Shown piece by piece: positions 8,446 through 15,558 of a stretch of DNA of 64,000 nucleotides. Below the pieces are notes generated by a model, which saw only the letters and a list, made by a program, of their open reading frames with translations, ran no database searches and was not told the DNA's origin. The translations under genes were made by a program, and so were the position numbers. The DNA lies in assembly GCA_019930625.1 (NCBI GenBank), contig CP082844.1, positions 6,572,001-6,636,000 of the forward strand, written 5' to 3'. The stretch is from Nocardia asteroides. Lineage in GTDB: Bacteria; Actinomycetota; Actinomycetes; Mycobacteriales; Mycobacteriaceae. The stretch's first letter is position 1; each line of letters starts with the position of its first letter.

Positions 8446-9162
8446 TCATCCGCCCAAGGCATCGAAGACTTCTTCGGCCCGGTCGCGGGTGCGATACATC
8501 TGCCACGCCGTCTCGGCCAGCTCGTCCGGATCGAGGGTGTGACCTTCCGGGCTGCCGAAACGCGCCGGGTCGGCCGTGACCATGGTGTGGATGTCGCCGC
8601 GTTCGACGAGTCCGCCGATGGTGAGGGTGCCCGCGTAGACGTTGCGTCCTGTCAGCGCCGCGTTGAGGGTGAGGGCGTAGTTGCGCAGCGCGGCGGTCGC
8701 GAGGGCGAGGTGGCCGAGCATGGGCATGGGGCGGACGCTGGACAAGCCGCCGGCGAAGAACAGAGCGCCGTTCCCGCGATCGAGCATGCCGGGCAGCACT
8801 TCAGCCACCACGTCCACCGCGGGCCACACCCACTCGAAGGCCGTTCGCGCCGTGGCGGAATCGATGTCGGTGATCGGCACGGGCTGCTGCGTCGGCCCCG
8901 GCCCGTAGTAGACCGATCCGATCGGACCTTCGCGGCGGATGTCGCCGAGTACCGCGGCGAGCCGCGAGCGGTCGGTGACATCGGCGACGTGGGCGGTGGC
9001 GTCGATGCCGCGCGCCGCCAGGTCCGCGAGGTATCCGGCGTGCCGCGCATCGCTGCGCGAGATCAGCGCCACGCGGAACCCTTCCCTGCCGAAGCGGCGG
9101 GCCATCGACATCCCGAGGCCGGGGCCGACGCCGACGATCACCGCTGTTCCATGGTCCGACAT
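8446..9162 (-). CDS. SDR-fold oxidoreductase-like protein lacking the YxxxK motif
   Basis: A 238-residue short-chain dehydrogenase-like protein. The cofactor loop GVGPGLG (11-17) fits the SDR glycine motif, followed by SRSD at the end of strand 2, typical of NADP-binding forms. The catalytic Tyr-x-x-x-Lys is not found: the expected place reads HLALA (151-155), so His and Ala replace Tyr and Lys. It is divergent from a TetR gene, with a large palindrome between the start codons, so it is probably the target of that regulator. It may be a non-catalytic or atypical reductase. Confidence 0.85.
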   Translation of the reverse strand: MSDHGTAVIVGVGPGLGMSMARRFGREGFRVALISRSDARHAGYLADLAARGIDATAHVADVTDRSRLAAVLGDIRREGPIGSVYYGPGPTQQPVPITDIDSATARTAFEWVWPAVDVVAEVLPGMLDRGNGALFFAGGLSSVRPMPMLGHLALATAALRNYALTLNAALTGRNVYAGTLTIGGLVERGDIHTMVTADPARFGSPEGHTLDPDELAETAWQMYRTRDRAEEVFDALGG

Positions 9163-9173
9163 GTTCTCTCCTT

Positions 9174-9231
9174 AATCTGAGGCCCCCCTCGATTTATCAC
9201 CGTAGCATGAAATCGAGGGCGCCCTCAGATT
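9174..9231. promoter_or_regulatory. Long interrupted palindrome, putative TetR operator pair
   Basis: Two 22-base arms (9174-9195 and 9210-9231) are inverted copies of each other with two mismatches. Each arm contains its own near-palindrome; the right one has a perfect GAGGGCGCCCTC core (9215-9226). The element fills almost the whole 84-bp region between the divergent SDR and TetR genes, so occupancy would block both promoters. The natural candidate ligand is the adjacent TetR protein. Confidence 0.7.
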
Positions 9232-9246
9232 TTGTAGGATGGCAGC

Positions 9247-9801
9247 GTGACCAAACCGCTGCGCCGGGACGCCGCCCGCAACCGGGAGAAGTTGTTGCGG
9301 GAGGCGGCCGACGTTTTCACCGAGCAGGGCCTCGAGGGTTCCCTGGAGGAGATCGCGCGGCGCGCGGGCGTCAGCATCGGGACGCTGTACAACCATTTCC
9401 CGACCCGCGACACCCTGATCGAGGCCCTCCTGCCGCCGCGACTGGCGGCGGTGGACGAGATCGCCGCCCGCGCTGCGGCCGAGCCGGACGCGTGGACGGC
9501 GTTCACCGGGTTCGTCGAAGACCTGCTCGGCAGGCTGACCGGCGATCGCGGGCTGCTCGAGGCGTTCACCGGAGACCATCCCGCGGCCGCTCGGCTGGCG
9601 GAGGCGTGCCATCGCGGAATGTCGCATCTGTCGACGGTTCTCGCACGCGTCCGGGAAGCAGGCGAGCTGCGCGCCGACGCGACCGACGAAGACATCGTCA
9701 ACTTGGTGTGGGCGCTGTCGCTGCTCGGGGAGACCACAGGCTCGCCGTCGTGGCGACGCGCGGCGGAGATCGTGTTCGACGGCCTCCGAAGCCGACGGTG
9801 A
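9247..9801 (+). CDS. TetR-family transcriptional regulator
   Basis: A 184-residue TetR regulator. The N-terminal helix-turn-helix reads SLEEIARRAGVSIGTLYNHF (about residues 37-56), the standard TetR recognition helix, preceded by a basic RRDAARNREKLL segment. The remainder is a helical ligand-binding domain. The start is GTG. It is divergent from the SDR-like gene and converges on the MFS gene. The operator-like palindrome in front of it suggests autoregulation plus control of the SDR gene. Confidence 0.92.
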   Translation: MTKPLRRDAARNREKLLREAADVFTEQGLEGSLEEIARRAGVSIGTLYNHFPTRDTLIEALLPPRLAAVDEIAARAAAEPDAWTAFTGFVEDLLGRLTGDRGLLEAFTGDHPAAARLAEACHRGMSHLSTVLARVREAGELRADATDEDIVNLVWALSLLGETTGSPSWRRAAEIVFDGLRSRR

Positions 9802-9841
9802 ACACGCTCGGCGGTCCGGCTATGCCCCGCTCGATGCCATG

Positions 9842-9877
9842 GTCCCGGGATCGCCTGGCAGAAGGGCGATCCGGGAC
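9842..9877. terminator. Bidirectional hairpin between convergent TetR and MFS genes
   Basis: A 14-base arm (GTCCCGGGATCGCC) and a 13-base arm (GGCGATCCGGGAC) pair except for one bulged G, around a nine-base loop. It lies between the stops of the two converging genes, so it can end both transcripts. No long T-tract is present, as is common in actinobacteria. Confidence 0.65.
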
Positions 9878-9885
9878 ACCTACAG

Positions 9886-11424
9886 CTACGCGTGGACCAC
9901 GGTCACCGCGTCGGCCGCCTCCGGGTTCTTCGGCTTGGTGCGCGGCAGGAAGAACGCCGGGACCAAGGTCAGCACGATCAACACCAGCGCCACCACATAG
10001 GTCTGGCTGAACGCGTGCGCGGCCTGCTGCAGGCCGGTTTCCACTGTGCCCGGCGGAAGCTGGCTCGCCAGCGCCGGATCGAAGTTCGCCGCGATTGCCG
10101 GACGGGCGAGCGGCTCGTTGTTCAGCAGGTTGGTCAGCACCACCGACATGGTGGCCGTGCCGATGGAGCCCGCGGTCTGGTTGACGATGTTCATCAGGGT
10201 CGACCCCCGGGCCACCTGCTGGTGGGTCAGCGTCTGGATCGCCGCGGTCATGATCGGCATCATCGTGCAGCCCATGCCGAGGCCCATGACGAACAGGGCG
10301 CCGATCATGGGGAGATACGAGCTGTCCGCGTCGAGCTGGACGAAGTAGGCCGTCCCGATCGAGATCAGCGCGATACCGATGAGCACGATCTTGCCGGGGC
10401 CGATCTTGTCCACGAAACGGCCCGCGACCGGCATGCTGAGCATCGCGCCGATGCCCTGCGGCGCGAGCAGCAGACCCGCCTGCAGCGCCGACTCACCGCG
10501 CACCTGCTGCAAGTAGGTCGGCAGCAGCAGGCCCGCCCCGAAGAACGCGACGGCGAACAGCACCATCGTGAGCACCGCGAAGGTGAGCGCGCGGTTGCCG
10601 AACAGGTGCAAATCGATCAGCGGGTGCTCGGTGCGCAGCGCGTGGAACACGAACGCCGTCATCAGCAGCACGCCGATAGCGGCCGGGATGAGCACTTTCC
10701 CCGCGATCACCGTCCCCTCCTCCGGGATGGAGGAGACACCGAACAGGAACAGCGCGAGGCCGGGCGAGGCCAGCAGCATGCCGATGAAGTCGAACGACTC
10801 CGACGGCTCCGGCTTGTCACCCGGCAGCACGACGACCGCGAGCACCAGGGCGACCACGCCGATCGGCAGGTTGATCAGGAAGATCCAGTGCCAGCTGAAG
10901 TTCTCGATCAGCCAACCGCCCAGGATCGGGCCGCCGATCGGGCCGAGCAGCATCGGCACGCCGAGTACCGCCATCACCCGGCCGACCCGATGCGGGCCCG
11001 AGGCGTGGGTCATGATCGTCATGCCCAACGGCATCAGCATGCCGCCGCCGAGACCCTGGATCACGCGGAACGCGATCAGCGACTCGATGTTCCACGCCGT
11101 GCTGCACAGCAGCGAGCCGAGCACGAAGAAGACGAGGGCCATGATGTAGAGCCGCTTGGTGCCGAAGCGGTCGGCCGCCCACCCGGTCAGCGGGATCACG
11201 GTGGCCAGCGCGAGTGTGTAGCCGGTCATCGTCCACGCCGCGATGGCGTAGCTGGTGTCGAACTCCCGCTGGAAGGTCGGGATTGCGACGCTGACGACGG
11301 TGATGTCGAGAATCGACATGATCGCGCCGAGCACGACGACGCCCGCGATCTTGAAGACGGCCGCGTCGAGTTTGTCGGTCGTCGGGTCGGGCCCAGCCGC
11401 CTGGGTATCCGGAGGTTGTGTCAC
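9886..11424 (-). CDS. MFS multidrug transporter, DHA2 (EmrB/QacA) type
   Basis: A 512-residue integral membrane protein with about 14 hydrophobic segments. The DHA2 motif LDITVVSVAIPTF is in the first helix and the MFS loop motif GWAADRFGTKR lies between helices 2 and 3. It should export drug-like or other small amphipathic compounds using the proton gradient. The GTG start overlaps the stop of the DapA-like gene in a GTGA junction, so the two are translated from one message; upstream in-frame codons belong to the overlapping gene. The pairing suggests, without proof, that the exporter handles a substrate or product linked to the lyase. Confidence 0.92.
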   Translation of the reverse strand: MTQPPDTQAAGPDPTTDKLDAAVFKIAGVVVLGAIMSILDITVVSVAIPTFQREFDTSYAIAAWTMTGYTLALATVIPLTGWAADRFGTKRLYIMALVFFVLGSLLCSTAWNIESLIAFRVIQGLGGGMLMPLGMTIMTHASGPHRVGRVMAVLGVPMLLGPIGGPILGGWLIENFSWHWIFLINLPIGVVALVLAVVVLPGDKPEPSESFDFIGMLLASPGLALFLFGVSSIPEEGTVIAGKVLIPAAIGVLLMTAFVFHALRTEHPLIDLHLFGNRALTFAVLTMVLFAVAFFGAGLLLPTYLQQVRGESALQAGLLLAPQGIGAMLSMPVAGRFVDKIGPGKIVLIGIALISIGTAYFVQLDADSSYLPMIGALFVMGLGMGCTMMPIMTAAIQTLTHQQVARGSTLMNIVNQTAGSIGTATMSVVLTNLLNNEPLARPAIAANFDPALASQLPPGTVETGLQQAAHAFSQTYVVALVLIVLTLVPAFFLPRTKPKNPEAADAVTVVHA

Positions 11425-12356
11425 CGCTTGAGCGTGGCATCTCCGGGGCCGCAACACCAGTCGATGGCGGTTCCTTGTGCCGAGAATTCGGCGAGCGCGG
11501 TCAACGCGGCCCGCGTCGCGCCCTCGCTCGCAGGTAGCAGAGGCAATCGGACCGCAGGGCTCGGTATGCGACCCTGCGCCGCGAGCACCGCTTTGATCAC
11601 CGCGGGATTGGGTTCGGCGAACAGCGCGGCCGACAGCGTCGCGAGCCGGTGGCCCAGCGATCGAGCCGCGTCGAGCGGACCGGTGCGCCACGCGCCGACC
11701 AGCGCGGCGAACGACGAGGTGTGCACGGCTGCCGAAGCCGCGATCGCGCCGTCCGCGCCGAGGGCCAGCATCGGTGCGGCGAACAGGTCGTCACCGGCCA
11801 GCACCGCGAAGTCCGCGGGCCGGGCGCTCATGAACGCGATGGTGACGTCATCAATGGCCCCGACCGCGTGCTTCACCCCGATGACCCCGGGTATTTCGGC
11901 GAGCGCGAGCAAGGTGTCGAACCCGAGGGACAGGCCGGTCCGGTACGGGATGTGGTAGACGACCAGCGGCACGGGACCGGCTGCGGCGAGTTCGCGAAAA
12001 TGCGCGAGCACCCCCGCCTCGGACGGACGCGTGTAGTACGGGACCACGGTGAGCGCCGCGGTGCAGTGGGGGTCGAGGCCGGCGAGCGCTTCGACGGAAG
12101 CCGCCGTCGAGTTCGATCCCACTCCCACGATCAGCGGCGCGGCGCGTTCCCGGCAGACGCGCCCGCAGACGGCTACCACCTGCGCGCGTTCCGCGGCCGT
12201 CAGGGTCGCGGGTTCACCGGTGGTGCCGAGCGCGACTATGCCGGTCGCGCCGTCGTCGAGGACCTCGCGGGCGAGCCGCTCCAGCGCGTCTGCGGCCAGC
12301 GCGCCGTCGGCGGAGAACGGCGTGACCAAGGGGACGAAGAGACCTGCGAGCGTCAT
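11421..12356 (-). CDS. Dihydrodipicolinate synthase (DapA)-family aldolase/lyase
   Basis: A 311-residue class I aldolase of the DapA/NanA superfamily. It has the GTTGE motif (44-48), the conserved Tyr134 in VVYHIPYRTG and the Schiff-base lysine in VIGVKHAVG (Lys162). Members condense or cleave pyruvate with an aldehyde. Context argues against the housekeeping lysine enzyme: it is followed by an overlapping MFS exporter and faces a LysR regulator, with no lysine genes nearby. The exact substrate is unknown. Confidence 0.88.
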   Translation of the reverse strand: MTLAGLFVPLVTPFSADGALAADALERLAREVLDDGATGIVALGTTGEPATLTAAERAQVVAVCGRVCRERAAPLIVGVGSNSTAASVEALAGLDPHCTAALTVVPYYTRPSEAGVLAHFRELAAAGPVPLVVYHIPYRTGLSLGFDTLLALAEIPGVIGVKHAVGAIDDVTIAFMSARPADFAVLAGDDLFAAPMLALGADGAIAASAAVHTSSFAALVGAWRTGPLDAARSLGHRLATLSAALFAEPNPAVIKAVLAAQGRIPSPAVRLPLLPASEGATRAALTALAEFSAQGTAIDWCCGPGDATLKR

Positions 12357-12390
12357 AGGGACAAGCCTGAACGGACCGAACCATCAGATC

Positions 12391-12427
12391 CAGTTCACAT
12401 TTCTGTCGCAGACCATAAGGTGAACTG
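12391..12427. promoter_or_regulatory. Inverted repeat in the LysR/DapA-like divergent promoter
   Basis: Perfect 8-bp arms CAGTTCAC and GTGAACTG are separated by 21 bases, ending directly before the LysR start codon. The position between divergent genes fits a site for the adjacent LysR protein; the spacing is wider than the usual T-N11-A box, so it may be two half-sites. Confidence 0.5.
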
Positions 12428-13306
12428 ATGCTCGATGTCCGCAAGCTGAGCTTGCTGCGCGAACTGGCGCATCGCGAAACCATCGCCGCGGTCGCGGAAG
12501 CCCTCGCTTACACCCCCTCGGCGGTCTCCCAGCAACTCACCGCGCTGGAACGGGAGGCCGGTGTGCCGTTGCTGGCGCGAACCGGGCGGCGGGTCCGGCT
12601 CACCCCGGCGGCCGTGGTTCTCGTCCAGCACACCGAGCGAATCCTCGCGGTGCTCGAGCAGGCCACCGCCGATCTGGCCGCGACTCGCGCCGAACTGACC
12701 GGGACGCTGCGCATCGGCGCGTTCCCCACCGCCGTGCGGACAATCCTCTCTCCCGCGCTCGTCACGCTGAGCAGCGCGCATCCCAGGCTGGAACTGCGGG
12801 TCACCGAACTGGATCCGGCGCTGGCGCCCGACGCGCTGCGTGCGGGGACACTGGATGTCGCGCTGATCCAGGAGTACGACTACGTGCCGGTTCCCGCCGA
12901 TCCGGCCCTGCACAGCGAGCCGCTGTTCGAGGAGATCGTCTACCTCGCGGCACGTTCCACCGACTCGCTGTCGGCGCACCGTGAAAGCCCCTGGATCGCG
13001 AGCACTCCCGGCACGCTGTGCCACACGATGACCGTACGCGCCTGCGAAGCGGCCGGCTTCACACCCAGGATCCGGCACCACGCCGACGACTTCGGCACGG
13101 TCCTCGCGCTCGTGGCCGCGAGTCAGGGCGTCGCCTTGGTGCCGGAATTCGGCACCCGGGAATGTCCCGCGGGCGTCGTACTCGGCCCCCTGCCGACGCG
13201 ACGGCGCACGCATCTGGCCTATCGCCGCGGCGCGGGCCATCATCCTGCGGTGCGCGCCGCACTAGCGGCGCTGCGCGAATCGGCGGGACGCTCCCCCGGC
13301 CGCTGA
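12428..13306 (+). CDS. LysR-family transcriptional regulator
   Basis: A 292-residue LysR regulator. The N-terminal winged helix includes the family signature SAVSQQLTALEREAGVPLLAR (about residues 32-52), followed by the linker helix and a two-lobed ligand-binding domain starting near LRIGAFPT. It is transcribed away from the DapA-like/MFS operon with about 70 bp between starts, the standard arrangement for a LysR regulator and its target. Confidence 0.92.
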   Translation: MLDVRKLSLLRELAHRETIAAVAEALAYTPSAVSQQLTALEREAGVPLLARTGRRVRLTPAAVVLVQHTERILAVLEQATADLAATRAELTGTLRIGAFPTAVRTILSPALVTLSSAHPRLELRVTELDPALAPDALRAGTLDVALIQEYDYVPVPADPALHSEPLFEEIVYLAARSTDSLSAHRESPWIASTPGTLCHTMTVRACEAAGFTPRIRHHADDFGTVLALVAASQGVALVPEFGTRECPAGVVLGPLPTRRRTHLAYRRGAGHHPAVRAALAALRESAGRSPGR

Positions 13307-13311
13307 ACGAC

Positions 13312-13968
13312 TCAGCGCAACCGGTATCGACTGGTGGGCACCACATCCAGGTTCCGGTCGCCGCCGAAAGTCGCGACGCTGGCCATCAGGCGGTCGACTC
13401 GGCGAGCCAGCTCCGCCGCGTCGCCGCCGCTGCCATAGAAGGCGTGCGGATCGGTGAGGGCCTCGATCGGGAACAGCTCCTCCACGATCCCGGCGATCTC
13501 CGGCGCACCGGCCGTGGCGGGCCCCGTCACCAGATTCTGCACGTAGCCGAACGTCGCCTGGGTCTCGATGGCGATCGCGGTGTGATGGTTACGCCAGCGA
13601 TCCAGCCATTCGGCGTGTGACAGGTCATCCGGTTCGCGCAGGAAAGCGATGTTCGACAATCCCGGCGCCCGCTCGTGTAATGCGGTGACCGGCGGCGGAA
13701 TCGGCGTCGCCTCCTCGACGTGCCAGCCGGCTACCCGCTCCGCCACGGCGCCGAGCGCCCGCTCGGCCGCCTCCGGCTGCGGTGTTCCCGCCCACCAGAC
13801 GCTGACGACGGCCTGCACCGGCGCGTCGAACGTCGTGATCCGCAGCATCGCCATCTCGACCGCCGCGTCCGAGATGTTCGCCTGCACCGCGCCTGCACCG
13901 GACAGGCGAGACACCGGATCGGCGGTCAGCAGGTCGCCAACGCCCCACAGCGCATAGATCGTCTTCAT
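13312..13968 (-). CDS. EthD-domain protein
   Basis: A 218-residue protein of the EthD / dimeric alpha-beta-barrel type. The recognisable part is the central segment with LSHAEWLDRWRNHHTAIAIE and the following QATFGYVQN, a pattern typical of EthD proteins. The N-terminal half may be a second, more divergent barrel. EthD was first linked to cytochrome P450-dependent ether degradation, but the family is broad. A palindrome matching the KstR operator lies 16 bp before the ATG, suggesting leaderless or short-leader transcription under a KstR-type TetR repressor and a possible link to sterol or lipid catabolism. Confidence 0.8.
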   Translation of the reverse strand: MKTIYALWGVGDLLTADPVSRLSGAGAVQANISDAAVEMAMLRITTFDAPVQAVVSVWWAGTPQPEAAERALGAVAERVAGWHVEEATPIPPPVTALHERAPGLSNIAFLREPDDLSHAEWLDRWRNHHTAIAIETQATFGYVQNLVTGPATAGAPEIAGIVEELFPIEALTDPHAFYGSGGDAAELARRVDRLMASVATFGGDRNLDVVPTSRYRLR

Positions 13969-13983
13969 CGGCGGGCCACTTTC

Positions 13984-13997
13984 TAGAACATGTTTCA
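13984..13997. promoter_or_regulatory. KstR-type operator (TnnAACnnGTTnnA)
   Basis: The sequence TAGAACATGTTTCA matches every fixed position of the published KstR consensus TnnAACnnGTTnnA. KstR is the TetR repressor of cholesterol catabolism in mycobacteria and rhodococci. The site lies in the 114-bp region between the EthD gene and the divergent MFS permease, closest to the EthD start. A single match can arise by chance, so regulation remains a prediction. Confidence 0.6.
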
Positions 13998-14082
13998 GTC
14001 GCTGTGCGAGCCTAGCCGACCACGGCGGTTGGTCGCGGCGGCTCGGGGTAAACGAACCTCAGTCTTCTGAAGGTGGTGATCC

Positions 14083-15558
14083 GTGCGGACCATATCAACA
14101 GACATCCCCGCCCGGCTGGACCGCTTGCCGTGGTCGAAGTGGCACTGGATGGTCGTGATCGGGCTGGGATCGGTCTGGATCCTCGACGGGCTCGAGGTGA
14201 CCGTCGTCGGCAGTGTGGCCAGTAGATTGTCGGAACCGGACAGTGGCCTGAACATCACGGCCGCACAGGTTTCCGGCCTCGCCGCGGCCCTGTACGTCGC
14301 GGGCGCCGGCTCCGGCGCGCTCTTCTTCGGTTGGCTGACCGACCGATTCGGCCGGAAGAAGCTGTTCCTGATCACCCTCGCGGTGTACCTCTTCGCGACC
14401 GCGATGACAGCCCTGTCGTTCTCGATGTGGTGGTTCGTCTTCTTCCGCTTCCTCACCGGTTTCGGCATCGGCGGCGAATACGCGGCGATCAATTCCGCCG
14501 TCGACGAGTTGATCCCGAAGAGATACCGCGGACGCATCGACATCGTCATCAACGGCACCTACTGGCTCGGTGCCGTCGGCGGCGCGTTGCTGTCCATCCT
14601 CGCGCTCAACACCGATCTGTTCCCGCCGAATGTGGGCTGGCGGTTGACCTTCGCGCTCGGCGCCGTGTTCGGTCTGGTCATCCTGCTGGTGCGCAGGCAT
14701 GTCCCGGAGAGCCCCCGCTGGATGTTCATCCACGGACGCGAGGACCGAGCCGAACAAACCGTCGCCGCGATCGAGGAGGAGGTCCGGGCCGACACCGGCA
14801 CGGCGCTCGCGGATGTCTCCGATCAACAGATCCGGATCAAGCAGCGGCGCACCATCTCCTTCCGGGAGATCGCGGCAGTGATGGTGCGGCACTATCCACG
14901 GCGCAGTGTCCTCGGGTTGTCGCTGTTCATCGGGCAGGCATTCCTCTACAACGCCATCACGTTCAACTACGCGCTCATCCTGTCCAGATCGTTCGGCATT
15001 CCGGACGATCGGGTCGGCTACTACTTCGCGGTCCTCTGTTTCGGCAACTTCCTCGGTCCGCTGCTGCTGGGCAAGCTGTTCGACACGATCGGGCGCAAGC
15101 CGATGATCGCGGGCAGCTACCTCGGATCGGCGGTGCTGTTGCTGGGCACCGCATGGCTTTTCGCGGGCGGCCACCTGACCGCGACGACCCTCACCGCCTG
15201 CTGGACCGCCGTGCTGTTCGTCGCCTCGTGCGGCGCCAGCGCCGCCTACTTGACCGTCAGCGAGATCTTCCCGATGGAGACTCGCGCCATGGCCATCGCC
15301 TTCTTCTATGCGATCGGGACCGTCGCGGGCGGCGTCGCGGGACCGTTGGTGTTCGCCGAATTGTCCTCCGACGGAGACCTCGGGAAGACCGCCTTGGCGT
15401 TCACCATCGGCGCGCTCGCCATGTTCGCGGCGGGTTTGGTCGAACTGGCCTACGGCGTACGGGCGGAAGGGCGGTCGCTCGAGGAGCTGGCCGAGCCGCT
15501 GAGCGCTATGCGGGAGCCGGACGCGGCGCAGGCCGCTCAGCCGCCGCCGAGGGGGTAG
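14083..15558 (+). CDS. MFS transporter, sugar/metabolite porter type
   Basis: A 491-residue permease with about 12 membrane helices. Motifs include GWLTDRFGRKKLF after helix 2, RFLTGFGIGGEY, PESPRWM at the central loop and FDTIGRKPM in the second half, all typical of sugar-porter and organic-acid MFS proteins. The start is GTG behind GAAGG. It diverges from the EthD gene across the KstR-type box, so both could respond to the same repressor. Its 3' end overlaps the 3' end of the converging receptor gene by 22 bp. The substrate is unknown; uptake of a carboxylic acid or steroid-derived compound would fit the box. Confidence 0.88.
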   Translation: MRTISTDIPARLDRLPWSKWHWMVVIGLGSVWILDGLEVTVVGSVASRLSEPDSGLNITAAQVSGLAAALYVAGAGSGALFFGWLTDRFGRKKLFLITLAVYLFATAMTALSFSMWWFVFFRFLTGFGIGGEYAAINSAVDELIPKRYRGRIDIVINGTYWLGAVGGALLSILALNTDLFPPNVGWRLTFALGAVFGLVILLVRRHVPESPRWMFIHGREDRAEQTVAAIEEEVRADTGTALADVSDQQIRIKQRRTISFREIAAVMVRHYPRRSVLGLSLFIGQAFLYNAITFNYALILSRSFGIPDDRVGYYFAVLCFGNFLGPLLLGKLFDTIGRKPMIAGSYLGSAVLLLGTAWLFAGGHLTATTLTACWTAVLFVASCGASAAYLTVSEIFPMETRAMAIAFFYAIGTVAGGVAGPLVFAELSSDGDLGKTALAFTIGALAMFAAGLVELAYGVRAEGRSLEELAEPLSAMREPDAAQAAQPPPRG

